A DNA stretch of 8,516 nt, taken from the NCBI GenBank assembly GCA_026415535.1, contig JAOAGX010000081.1, forward strand, positions 1 through 8,516, written 5' to 3'. This document shows, one piece after another, positions 1-7,325 of the stretch; position 1 is the first letter of the stretch; each line of letters starts with the position of its first letter. The notes below the pieces were generated by a model, which saw only the letters and a list, made by a program, of their open reading frames with translations, did no database searches and had not been told where the DNA came from. The position numbers were made by a program, and so were the translations under genes. Source of the DNA: Armatimonadota bacterium (GTDB taxonomy: Bacteria > Armatimonadota > UBA5829).

Positions 1-2107
1 GCTACCAGCCGCAGGACCAGGTATTAACTACTATCGGCTGCCATTTGATCTACCTAATGCTAGACTCTGGGACCCGAAAACCCCTTGGCTGTATCAGGCG
101 CAAGTGGTGCTTTTGGACCACACCGGCCAGCCTGTGGACACCTTTACAAGGCAATTTGGAATGAGATCTTTTGTGATGGACGAAGACGGTGATCCGAAGG
201 GCAAATTCTACTTGAACGGCCGCGAGATCCGCCTGCGCGGCGCCAACACAATGGGCTTCGAACAACTAGACGTGATGAACGCCAACTGGGATCGGTTGAT
301 CGACGACATTCTACTTGCCAAGATATGCAACCTAAACTTTCTGCGACTCACCCAGAGACCAGTTCAAGAAGAAGTTTACGACTTTTGCGACCGCTTGGGA
401 CTTATGACGCAAACGGATTTGCCGCTATTTGGCGTGATCCGCAGGAATCAGTTCGTCGAAGCGGTTCGACAGGCTGGCGAAATGGAGAAACTGGTTAGGA
501 GTCATCCATGCAATGTTTTGGTGAGCTTCATTAACGAGCCTTTTCCAAATGCCGGAGGAAAGCCGCACCGTCATCTAACCAAACCCGAAATGCAAGGCTT
601 TTTTGAGGCTGCAATCCAAGCTGTCCACATTGCCAATCCTGATCGAGTAATAAAACCGGTAGACGGCGATTACGATCCTCCCTCGCCGGGCCTACCAGAC
701 AACCATTGTTATACCGGTTGGTATAACGGGCACGGTTTGGACATTGGAAAACTGCACAAAGGCTATTGGCAGAAGGTCAAACCTGGTTGGATGTATGGGT
801 GCGGCGAGTTCGGCGCCGAAGGCCTTGATCCTGTTGATACCATGCGCAAGTATTACCCGCCAGAATGGCTACCTAGACCCGGTGAGGATGAGCGCAAGTG
901 GAGCCCTAATCGCATACCCCAAGCGCAAACAGGAAGGTTCCACTACCTGTGGTTCGACACCCAAGACACACTTGAAGATTGGGTTTATGCAAGCCAAAAC
1001 CATCAGGCGCGTGTTGTCAGGTTGATGGCTGAAGCATTCCGCCGTGACAATAGAATGAATTCATTCGCCGTCCATTTGTTCATCGATGCTTGGCCGTCAG
1101 GCTGGATGAAATCAATAATGGACGTAGATAGAAACCCCAAACAGGCGTATTTCGCTTACCTAGACACACTAAACCCTTTGATTGCAAACCTGAGAACCGA
1201 CAGAACCTCATTCACCGCCGGAGAACAGATATGCGTTGAGGCTTGGGTATGCAATGACACCGACGAATGTCCAAAGGATGCGTTATTGTGCTATTCGGTC
1301 GAACGCAACTGCAAAGTTATCTTAGCACAGTGTACACCAGCGAACATTGTTAGCTGCAGCAGTAGTTTTCAAGGGTTCCTCAGATTTAAGGCGCCCGAGG
1401 TGGAAAAACGCGAACACTTGGTGATTCGGCTGGGGTTGGTCGATTCAAGCGGCCGAACCGTGCACGATACGTATATCCAAATAGAGGTCTTTCCCTCGAC
1501 CGGACCAGCACAAAGTACCGTCAACATCTTGAGTAGCCGCAACGGGCCTGCGCTCCAACTCGCAAAAACCTTGGGACTGCGCACGAGACGCTTGCAAAGC
1601 GAAAAGCCCGAAGCCGTTATGCTCATTGACGATGTCTCGGACTACCTACGAAAGAAAAATCTCGTGGACAAGGCCGTCGCTGATGGAGCAACGGCCCTGT
1701 TCCTTGAACTACCCGAAGGGAAACATATGATACTTGGTCGTGAGATCGAAGTCAGATCCTGTGGAATGGGTGAGCGACACTTTGTGTCCCGCAAAACTGG
1801 CCACCCTTTGGTTGCCGACTTCAAGCCGGATGACTTCGCATTCTGGTATGACAGCCGTTTGGACCGAATAGCTCCCATACTAAGCTCGGTTGTGCTCGGG
1901 AACGAATTGGAACCAATTCTGATAGCAGGAAACGGTGACTGGAATTCGTCCGAGTGGATACCCTGTGCAGCCGTAGCCGAGTTCGCGCATGGTAAAGGCC
2001 GCGTTCGCCTATGTCAATTGCGATTGTCGGGCTTTGTGGATTGCAATCCCGTAGCGAGGATTTTTGGCCTAAGACTCGTGCAAAGTTGGCCTACTCGGCG
2101 TGAATGA
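1..2107 (+). CDS. Glycoside hydrolase family 2-like enzyme, 5'-truncated, with extra C-terminal domain
   Basis: The reading frame is open from base 2, so the N-terminus lies outside the window. The GTG at 104 is internal, because residues before it (ARLWDPKTPWLYQ) already match the Ig-like domain of GH2 enzymes. The barrel begins near 215 with NGREIRLRGANTMGF. The segment HPCNVLVSFINEP carries the likely acid/base Glu (codon 536-538), and GCGEFGAEG carries the likely nucleophile Glu (codon 806-808). Their 90-residue spacing is normal for GH2. A segment near 1080 (FIDAWPSGW) fits the end of the barrel, and beta-rich Ig-like sequence follows to about 1500. The last 170 or so residues form an alpha/beta domain (AVMLIDDVSDYL, ATALFLELPEG) resembling a glutamine-amidotransferase-like fold, which is an inference. 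The enzyme should hydrolyse a beta-glycosidic bond in a polysaccharide or glycoside. The substrate (mannoside, galactoside, glucuronide) cannot be read from this fragment. Any signal peptide would be upstream. It ends in TGA. Confidence 0.85.
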   Translation, partial: LPAAGPGINYYRLPFDLPNARLWDPKTPWLYQAQVVLLDHTGQPVDTFTRQFGMRSFVMDEDGDPKGKFYLNGREIRLRGANTMGFEQLDVMNANWDRLIDDILLAKICNLNFLRLTQRPVQEEVYDFCDRLGLMTQTDLPLFGVIRRNQFVEAVRQAGEMEKLVRSHPCNVLVSFINEPFPNAGGKPHRHLTKPEMQGFFEAAIQAVHIANPDRVIKPVDGDYDPPSPGLPDNHCYTGWYNGHGLDIGKLHKGYWQKVKPGWMYGCGEFGAEGLDPVDTMRKYYPPEWLPRPGEDERKWSPNRIPQAQTGRFHYLWFDTQDTLEDWVYASQNHQARVVRLMAEAFRRDNRMNSFAVHLFIDAWPSGWMKSIMDVDRNPKQAYFAYLDTLNPLIANLRTDRTSFTAGEQICVEAWVCNDTDECPKDALLCYSVERNCKVILAQCTPANIVSCSSSFQGFLRFKAPEVEKREHLVIRLGLVDSSGRTVHDTYIQIEVFPSTGPAQSTVNILSSRNGPALQLAKTLGLRTRRLQSEKPEAVMLIDDVSDYLRKKNLVDKAVADGATALFLELPEGKHMILGREIEVRSCGMGERHFVSRKTGHPLVADFKPDDFAFWYDSRLDRIAPILSSVVLGNELEPILIAGNGDWNSSEWIPCAAVAEFAHGKGRVRLCQLRLSGFVDCNPVARIFGLRLVQSWPTRRE

Positions 2108-2137
2108 GCACGTCGTAGGCTTGTAATTGACTTATAA

Positions 2138-2157
2138 GGCTGACCGATCGGTCAACC
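2138..2157. promoter_or_regulatory. Palindrome, possible operator
   Basis: TGACCGATCGGTCA at 2141-2154 is a perfect 14-bp palindrome. Allowing one mismatched pair, the symmetry extends to 20 bp (2138-2157). It lies 30 bp after the glycosidase stop and about 120 bp before the phosphoribosyltransferase start. Perfect, loop-free symmetry of this length is typical of dimeric repressor sites such as those of TetR-family proteins. As RNA it could fold only with a GATC tetraloop, and no U-rich run follows, so an intrinsic terminator is less likely. No regulator gene is present in the window. Confidence 0.4.
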
Positions 2158-2185
2158 GAGTTTGATGTTAGGTTTTCCTATGAAG

Positions 2186-2209
2186 GAACTCGACGGTTCT
2201 TGATCGAAC
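2186..2209. promoter_or_regulatory. Three phased GAAC/GTTC half-sites, possible operator
   Basis: GAAC at 2186, GTTC at 2196 and GAAC at 2206 start exactly 10 bp apart, with 6-bp spacers, in alternating orientation. This places each element on the same face of the helix. GAAC-N4-GTTC is the LexA box of Firmicutes and Actinobacteria; here the spacer is 6, so identity with LexA is not supported. The site is 67-90 bp upstream of the phosphoribosyltransferase start. Four-base elements can align by chance, so confidence is low. Confidence 0.2.
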
Positions 2210-2275
2210 GGGCTTTAAGCGCGCCGCACAACTAGAAATCCGGGTAAAACGAAATTACGGACTAAACGGGACACT

Positions 2276-2941
2276 ATGTATAGAAACTACGAGCCGTTTG
2301 ACAATCGGCAACAAGCAGGGGCCGAACTAGCCGCCGCGCTAAACGAACTTAAAGGAACAGATTCTATTGTCTTGGCAATACCGCGCGGAGGAGTGGTAGT
2401 TGGCTACGAGGTCGCCAGCGCACTGGGGCTTGAGCTCGACGTGATCGTCCCGCGGAAGATACCCGCACCAGGGCAAGAAGAGCTAGCAATCGGAGCAGTC
2501 GCGAGTTGGGGCGATCACGAGCGCATAATCGACGAGCACTCTGTCCGATTTCTCGGCGTTAGCAATGAGTATATCGAGCACCAAGTAGAGATTCAGCTCG
2601 CCGAGGTTAACCGGCGCCTGCAGGCGTATCGTGGCACTACTGAACCACCGAATGTGGAAGGGCGCAATGTAATTCTTGTGGATGACGGAATAGCCACCGG
2701 TTATACGACTCGAGCAGCAGCCCTGGCACTGCGCAAGATTGGAGCCGGACAAGTTGTGCTAGCTGTTCCCGTCGGGCCCCCGGACTCCGTAGAAATGTTG
2801 AGACCATTCGTAGACGACCTTGTTTGCCTTAGAACACCTACACCTTTTATGGCAGTCGGATATTGGTATCGCGATTTCAGACAAGTATCCGATTCGGAAG
2901 TCATAGAACTGCTGGAGAAAGCAAGGGGCGATTCGCCGTAA
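2276..2941 (+). CDS. Putative phosphoribosyltransferase (COG1926 type)
   Basis: This 221-residue protein spans a complete type I phosphoribosyltransferase fold. The PRPP-binding motif is VILVDDGIATGYT (residues 132-144), with the acidic pair D136-D137. The pyrophosphate loop is probably PRGG (36-39). The stretch LDVIVPRKIPAPGQEELAIG (54-73) is characteristic of the COG1926 family of uncharacterised predicted phosphoribosyltransferases, some of which are fused to a hydrolase domain; this one stands alone. It should act in the cytosol on PRPP or a related phosphoribosyl compound, but the acceptor base is unknown for the family. The ATG is preceded by a weak GGGA (2268-2271) only 4 bp away, and no better in-frame start is seen. 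It is transcribed towards the radical SAM gene, with just 12 bp between the two stop codons, so any terminator would lie inside the opposing gene. Confidence 0.88.
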   Translation: MYRNYEPFDNRQQAGAELAAALNELKGTDSIVLAIPRGGVVVGYEVASALGLELDVIVPRKIPAPGQEELAIGAVASWGDHERIIDEHSVRFLGVSNEYIEHQVEIQLAEVNRRLQAYRGTTEPPNVEGRNVILVDDGIATGYTTRAAALALRKIGAGQVVLAVPVGPPDSVEMLRPFVDDLVCLRTPTPFMAVGYWYRDFRQVSDSEVIELLEKARGDSP

Positions 2942-2953
2942 TTGAGCGCGAAC

Positions 2954-3817
2954 CTAGAAGACAACCTTGAGCTTCTCTCCCACACCATGGACCTCCGCTG
3001 TTAGGCGAAGCCGAAAACCCAAATCGCTGCAATAGGCACGATAATCTTCAGGATCGAAGAACAACCTCCTATAAGTATCGAGTAGCTCGGGACGATATCT
3101 CTTGATGAACGGCACTATCGAGTTCCAAACTCCCGGTCTCGGATTGAGCTTATCGGCGTATATGCGTGCCAATGGTAGGCGAGAAATGGCGGAAATAAGC
3201 GCGTCGAGAGATTCGTCTGTGTCGGAAAGACCGGGCATGAAAGGTCCCAAAAATGCCCAAGCTTTTATTCCGCGATTGCACGCCTCCTCAAGCGCAGCAA
3301 TTCGCTCCCAGGTCGGAGACGCACCCGGCTCGATTCTAAAGCGCAGACTTTCGTCCATAGTAGTCAACGTGAAACCAACGTCGCAGTTATCGTAACCCTT
3401 AAGTATGTCAAAGTCACGTGTGACGAGCTTGCTCTTGGTCAAGATGCCAGCGTGGAAACCGGCTTCAATCAGGGTTCTGACGCACTCGCGAGTGAGTTTG
3501 TAGCGTTTTTCTATGGGCTGCCAACCATCACAAACAGAACTAACGAAAACACGGCCGGGTTTCTTGCTTCTCACCTCACGTGCCAAGACCTCGGGCGCGT
3601 TGATCCTAACATCCAGAAAGCGACCCCAAGGCTCCTCGTGGCCCGTAAAACGCCTCATAAACCGCGCATAGCAGTAGACGCACCCGTGCATGCACCCGAC
3701 GTAACAGTTTACCGAGTAATCGGTTACCCCGGATTTCACAAGAACGTTTTTTGCCAGAATCTCTCGCGGCGCAGCCACAACTTCATTGTACACGTAATGC
3801 CCATGCCAGTGAGACAA
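2954..3817 (-). CDS. SplB-like radical SAM protein
   Basis: This 287-residue protein has the radical SAM signature GCMHGCVYCYA, with Cys42, Cys46 and Cys49 (Cx3Cx2C) to bind a [4Fe-4S] cluster that cleaves S-adenosylmethionine. The lead-in DYSVNCYVGC and the following text (RVFVSSVCDGWQPIE, ILTKSKLVTRDFDIL, VGFTLTTMD) match the COG1533 group related to spore photoproduct lyase. In the group most members have no known substrate, so DNA photoproduct repair is not implied. The C-terminal part (AFLGPFMPGLSDT, YADKLNPRPGVWNSI) is also typical. The start is uncertain: the TTG at 3817 is the only standard start codon between the upstream in-frame stop (3866-3868) and the Cys motif region that gives a sensible length, and it has no good ribosome site nearby. 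The gene converges on the phosphoribosyltransferase and diverges from the DUF6807 gene. Confidence 0.87.
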   Translation of the reverse strand: MSHWHGHYVYNEVVAAPREILAKNVLVKSGVTDYSVNCYVGCMHGCVYCYARFMRRFTGHEEPWGRFLDVRINAPEVLAREVRSKKPGRVFVSSVCDGWQPIEKRYKLTRECVRTLIEAGFHAGILTKSKLVTRDFDILKGYDNCDVGFTLTTMDESLRFRIEPGASPTWERIAALEEACNRGIKAWAFLGPFMPGLSDTDESLDALISAISRLPLARIYADKLNPRPGVWNSIVPFIKRYRPELLDTYRRLFFDPEDYRAYCSDLGFRLRLTAEVHGVGEKLKVVF

Positions 3818-3852
3818 ATGACAGGTTTTTGCGATAAGTGCTTTTTCAGTAA

Positions 3853-3860
3853 CTCCACCT
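3853..3860 (-). promoter_or_regulatory. Shine-Dalgarno-like site distant from the radical SAM start
   Basis: Read on the minus strand this is AGGTGGAG, the best ribosome-binding sequence in front of the radical SAM gene. It sits about 35 nt before the TTG start, far beyond the usual 5-10 nt. No ATG, GTG or TTG lies at normal spacing in the gene's frame. Either translation begins at a non-standard codon, the real start is the TTG with little help from this site, or the match is chance. Confidence 0.25.
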
Positions 3861-4007
3861 CTTACTTAGGAAGCATTGAATCGCTGAAACGCTGATTTTG
3901 AGTTCTGCCACAACAGCCTCGATTAAGAACCCCGTGGTCCAATACCCTGGAACGCTAACTGCTGTCGTTGTCGTCTATTACGAAGAATCCCGAGACGTGG
4001 AGGTACT

Positions 4008-4985
4008 ATGAATCGGAAAACGATCGTTTGGGTGGTTTTTGCTTTGTATGCCTTGGCTAGCACCTGCGCAGGTAGCCAAGAAATCGGTCTCAAACGCGAT
4101 CTGACTTATAAGACAGGTGATGGATTCGTCGAAATTATCAAAAACGGCGCAATGGTCGCGCGTTACGTATACAAGGGCACGCCAAAACCTTACATCTACC
4201 CAATCTTCGCCCCCAATGGGCCATCGGTCACCCGCGGTTACCCTATGGAAAATATCCCCGACGAACCGACAGATCAACCCCATCATCGGTCGTTCTGGGT
4301 GGGTTTCGGGGATGTAAACGGGATAGACTTCTGGACAGAAAGCGAAAAGTCCGGCAAGATCGTCCAAACGCAACTCGACTTCGAATCGCCCAGCCCCGGA
4401 CACTGGAATATTCACGCAACAAACGACTGGATTGGTCCCGACGGCAAAGTTGTGTGCTACGAAGACAGGCGCTACTCGTTTGTCTCTTGTGATTATGGTC
4501 TTTTGATCTCTACGAGGATCGAGCTAATCTCTCCGGGCAAAGAGGTCAGGCTCGGTGACACCAAAGAAGGTTTTCTTGCTTTCAGGCTCGCACAGGGTAT
4601 GCAGCTCAAGGACGGCAAAGGAGGCATTACCAACTCTGAAGGCCTTAAGAACACAGAATGCCTGGGCAAACGCGCCAGGTGGGTTGATTATACGGGCGAA
4701 ATTTCCGGAAAGACAGTGGGCATCGCCATCTTTGACGTTCCTTCGAACTACGGGTACCCGACCTACTGGCACGTAAGCGATTATGGACTGCTTGCGGCAA
4801 ATCCGTTCGGCGGCAGGAGTATTACCGGAGACGAAAAGAAAGATTCCAGCCTTACCATCCATAGAGACAAACCTACACGGTTTGTCTACATCGCACTTAT
4901 TCATCCAGGCACACTTGATCGAGAAAAGCTGGATATGATCGCCGACGCAGTGGCAGGAAGAGGACCAGCGTTGACCAAAAATTGA
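4008..4985 (+). CDS. Secreted DUF6807 (PmoA-like) family protein
   Basis: This 325-residue protein begins with a signal peptide: MNRK, a hydrophobic stretch at 6-18, and a likely signal peptidase I site around ASTCAGS/Q (residues 18-24). Cys20 is not in a good lipobox, so a lipoprotein is less likely. The mature part matches DUF6807 (Pfam also calls it methane oxygenase PmoA). The clearest block is DQPHHRSFWVGFGDVNGID (89-107), preceded by PIFAPNGPSVTRGYPM (65-80). The C-terminal half carries GIAIFDVPSNYGYPTYWHV (238-256) and a final RFVYIALIHPG. Despite the Pfam nickname there is no sign of methane oxidation; the family is common in polysaccharide-degrading bacteria and its biochemical role is not established. 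Translation start is well supported: GGAGG at 3999-4003 precedes the ATG by 4 bp. The gene appears monocistronic, with a 128-bp gap to the next gene on the same strand. Confidence 0.85.
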   Translation: MNRKTIVWVVFALYALASTCAGSQEIGLKRDLTYKTGDGFVEIIKNGAMVARYVYKGTPKPYIYPIFAPNGPSVTRGYPMENIPDEPTDQPHHRSFWVGFGDVNGIDFWTESEKSGKIVQTQLDFESPSPGHWNIHATNDWIGPDGKVVCYEDRRYSFVSCDYGLLISTRIELISPGKEVRLGDTKEGFLAFRLAQGMQLKDGKGGITNSEGLKNTECLGKRARWVDYTGEISGKTVGIAIFDVPSNYGYPTYWHVSDYGLLAANPFGGRSITGDEKKDSSLTIHRDKPTRFVYIALIHPGTLDREKLDMIADAVAGRGPALTKN

Positions 4986-5034
4986 ACACTCGTACCGATC
5001 GTCTGGGGCTCATTACTCCTGACTAAACTCGGGC

Positions 5035-5047
5035 AGGCAACATGCCT
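5035..5047. repeat. Short inverted repeat after the DUF6807 gene
   Basis: AGGCA-ACA-TGCCT can form a 5-bp stem with a 3-nt loop about 50 bp after the DUF6807 stop codon. A second one, CACGT-TTAGAC-ACGTG, follows at 5069-5084, about 30 bp before the PHP-like gene. Neither has a U-rich tail, so I do not call them terminators; they might be regulator sites or chance. The rest of the 128-bp gap shows no recognisable promoter. Confidence 0.2.
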
Positions 5048-5113
5048 ATCTACAGTAAACCAAATGATCACGTTTAGACACGTGGCCGCAATACGCTGCT
5101 AGAAATTAGGACC

Positions 5114-6601
5114 ATGGTAGCAACCCGACTAATGCGGTCCCTACCTAAAACTCCGGATACATGTTTCTATCTTCTGCCGCAACAGCCTTTCGTCGCGGAA
5201 GGGTTGCCTATTGTCCGAAATCTTAGTATCCTTTCTTTTGTGGCCGATATCTACCAATTGGAAAACCGGCTGAATAGCTTCGACGCAAACACGCGGGCGG
5301 ATGCTTTGTGCACACTCAGCGCGCTAGCGGAATCGGGCGAGATAATCCTGCCTCCAACCAAAGACGAGGTCAACCTCCACTTTCACACCTTCTTCTCTTA
5401 TAACGCTTACGGTTGGTCGCCAAGCAGAATAGCCTGGGAATCGCGCAAGTATGGATTGTTGGTAGCCGGAATCGTGGACTTCGATGTTCTGGACGGAATG
5501 GAGGAGTTTCTCTCGGCCGGCGAAATACTTAGCCTGAGAACAGTGGCGGCTTTGGAAACCCGCGTTTTCATAAAAGAGTATAAAGACCGCGTAATGAGCT
5601 CGCCTAATGAGCCCGGAATCGCGTATTTTATGGGTGCTGGCTGCTTCCAATTGCCGCGTGAAGGAACTCTGTCCGCAAGTATCCTACAATCAATGCGCGA
5701 AATGGCTCGGGAGCGTAACCTGCGAGTAATGAGGCTAGTTAATGAGTTTTTGGACCGAGTCCAGATCGATTACGAAGCAGACGTGCTCCCACTGACTCCG
5801 TCTGGCAACGCTACTGAACGGCACATGCTGGCCGCATACGACGCAAAAGCACGAGAAGTGTTCAAGGATGACCTGCCCGGACTAGAAGAATTTTGGTCAA
5901 AATCATTGGATTTACCCCGAGACGAGATCGCCTCCCTGCTCGATGACCCTCCAAGCCTGCACGATAAGATCAGGTCCAAGCTGATGAAATTTGGCGGTGT
6001 TGGATATGTTGCGCCAGAACCGGATACTTTTCCGACACTTGAGTCAGTAATAAAGATGATTCAGGGGATGGATGCGTTGCCGATGGCCGCCTGGCTCGAT
6101 GGTACAAACCCCGGCGAAGCTGATATGCCCGCCTTTCTGGAACTAATGTCCTCCAAAGGCGTGGCGGCTATGAACATAGTGCCAGAGCGTAATTGGAACA
6201 TCAAGGATCCGGAAGAAAAGCGCGTAAAGGTCGAGAATCTTGACAAGGCCGTGCGCGCAGCGCGCGAGATAGGATTTCCACTGTGTGTCGGTACTGAATT
6301 GAACAAGCTTGGGCAGCCGTTCGTGGACAATTTCTCTGCGCCGGAGCTTCAGCCTTACGTTCGGGACTTCCTGGACGGAGCGTATTTTTTGTGGGGTCAC
6401 ACGTTCCTTTCTCGCAATGCCGGAATTGGTTTTGCTAGCGATTGGGCTTGGGCTCACTTCGGAAACGATCGGATCAAAAAGAACGAATTTTACACCACAG
6501 TAGGACGCTTAGCACGACCAGGTAGATTTGGAGCTGAAATCGTGCAACGCAATCTGCGAACCGCCTCACCCAGAGATGTGCTGAAGATGTTTAACTTCTA
6601 G
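5114..6601 (+). CDS. PHP-like domain protein with altered metal motif
   Basis: The 495-residue product has no signal peptide or membrane segment. Residues 87-150 look like the start of a PHP (polymerase and histidinol phosphatase) metal-dependent phosphoesterase: NLHFHTFFSYNAYGWSPS gives the HxH pair (His89, His91), GIVDFDVLDGMEEF gives Asp122, and VAALETRVF gives Glu148. In standard PHP proteins the second motif is TDH; here His is replaced by Phe, with an Asp at 124. Later conserved-looking segments are GNATERHMLAAY (231-242), AAMNIVPERNWNI (351-363), VGTELNKLGQPFVDNF (392-407) and FLWGHTF (425-431). These could complete the barrel and metal site, but the usual C-terminal GSDAH is not obvious. 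The substrate is unknown. A short AGGA (5107-5111 region) precedes the ATG closely, and the frame is closed by a stop at 5075-5077. The stop is a tandem TAG TAG, and the next gene starts 15 bp on, so the two are probably co-transcribed. Confidence 0.7.
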   Translation: MVATRLMRSLPKTPDTCFYLLPQQPFVAEGLPIVRNLSILSFVADIYQLENRLNSFDANTRADALCTLSALAESGEIILPPTKDEVNLHFHTFFSYNAYGWSPSRIAWESRKYGLLVAGIVDFDVLDGMEEFLSAGEILSLRTVAALETRVFIKEYKDRVMSSPNEPGIAYFMGAGCFQLPREGTLSASILQSMREMARERNLRVMRLVNEFLDRVQIDYEADVLPLTPSGNATERHMLAAYDAKAREVFKDDLPGLEEFWSKSLDLPRDEIASLLDDPPSLHDKIRSKLMKFGGVGYVAPEPDTFPTLESVIKMIQGMDALPMAAWLDGTNPGEADMPAFLELMSSKGVAAMNIVPERNWNIKDPEEKRVKVENLDKAVRAAREIGFPLCVGTELNKLGQPFVDNFSAPELQPYVRDFLDGAYFLWGHTFLSRNAGIGFASDWAWAHFGNDRIKKNEFYTTVGRLARPGRFGAEIVQRNLRTASPRDVLKMFNF

Positions 6602-6616
6602 TAGGAAGGGTTTCCT

Positions 6617-7183
6617 ATGTCCGCCAGATTGGCGCTCATACTGAGATATGTTGGTCTAGTAATACTTGCGCTGGCGATTTTGCTGATCATTATTCGGTGG
6701 AGGGTGCCGATGAGAGAGCGTCGCTCGCGCAGCCTGCTCGATATCGCACGCGGGCTGTACACCCGCTGGAAAGAGCGGCGCGAAGAGGCGCGAGAGCACG
6801 CCAGAGACATTGCAGCGCTTCGTCACAAGAAAGCCTTAGTTGTCGGAATGGAAGACAAAGCCCTTCGCGTAATGCGCTGGAAGCTGGAGGGCCTCGGATG
6901 CACAGTCGTAACGGCACGTACCGGCAGACACGGAGTCGCAGCTGCGCAAAGAGAGCGCCCTGATGTTGTGATTGTCGATGTGCTGCTGCCCGATATGTCC
7001 GCGGTTGACTTCTACGAGTCGCTTGGCGAACACAATAAGCCAGTAGCCTTTGTTGGTGTACAGGACAAACAATGGAACGAGTTACGTATGCTTGGACGAA
7101 ACGTTGTGTGCGTAGGACGACCTTTCGACCCTGAGGACGTCGCCGCCGCCATTGGATACATAATTCGGAAGAACAATCTGTGA
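6617..7183 (+). CDS. Membrane-anchored degenerate receiver-domain protein
   Basis: This 188-residue protein has one transmembrane helix (residues 5-27), then a strongly basic stretch (RWRVPMRERRSRS) that by the positive-inside rule puts the rest in the cytosol, a charged probably helical linker (40-72), and a CheY-like receiver domain (72-185). The phosphoacceptor Asp is present (VVIVD, Asp121, followed by LPDM). Other active-site residues are not: the beta-1 acidic pair is replaced by G77-M78, the beta-4 Thr/Ser by Gly147, and the invariant beta-5 Lys by Arg168 in GRPFD. It is therefore probably a pseudoreceiver that signals without ordinary phosphotransfer. There is no output domain. A good ribosome site, GGAAGGG (6603-6609), sits 7 bp before the ATG. 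The 15-bp gap after the PHP-like gene suggests one transcript. No histidine kinase is in the window. Confidence 0.78.
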   Translation: MSARLALILRYVGLVILALAILLIIIRWRVPMRERRSRSLLDIARGLYTRWKERREEAREHARDIAALRHKKALVVGMEDKALRVMRWKLEGLGCTVVTARTGRHGVAAAQRERPDVVIVDVLLPDMSAVDFYESLGEHNKPVAFVGVQDKQWNELRMLGRNVVCVGRPFDPEDVAAAIGYIIRKNNL

Positions 7184-7242
7184 GCCGGCACCTTCGAAGC
7201 TACCAAAAACTTCTGCAACACGGAGTACGTAGCATCGGCTAA

Positions 7243-7267
7243 GGTTGTCGCAATAACCAAGTTTTCG
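7243..7267 (+). terminator. Weak terminator-like hairpin after the receiver gene
   Basis: GGTTGT-CGCA-ATAACC can form a 6-bp stem including one G-U pair with a 4-nt loop, followed by AAGTTTTC with a run of four T. It is 60 bp after the receiver gene stop. The stem is short and GC-poor and the T-run is short, so this is only a candidate end for the PHP-like/receiver transcript. Confidence 0.25.
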
Positions 7268-7325
7268 ATATTCTCCCTCCTACCTGATGAGCACTGACTA
7301 GCCGAAGACGTTGTGTTCATGTCTG

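Noticed and set aside
744..1025. 93-codon open frame within the glycosidase, plus strand
   Set aside because: It overlaps the GH2 nucleophile region in another frame, and the glycosidase frame is clearly the real one.
2186..2199. LexA (SOS) box
   Set aside because: GAAC-N6-GTTC has a spacer two bases longer than the Gram-positive LexA box, and neither neighbour is a clear SOS gene.
3452..3895. 147-codon open frame on the plus strand
   Set aside because: It lies almost wholly antisense to the radical SAM gene, whose protein has clear family motifs. The product shows no recognisable domain and there is no ribosome site.
3978..4415. 145-codon open frame on the minus strand
   Set aside because: Antisense to the signal peptide and DUF6807 motif of the secreted protein; no motif or ribosome site supports it.
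4524..4904. 126-codon open frame on the minus strand
   Set aside because: Inside the DUF6807 gene on the opposite strand; a shadow frame.
4008..4985. Methane oxidation role suggested by the PmoA name of the Pfam family
   Set aside because: The protein is a secreted DUF6807 member; no particulate methane monooxygenase subunit or related gene is present.
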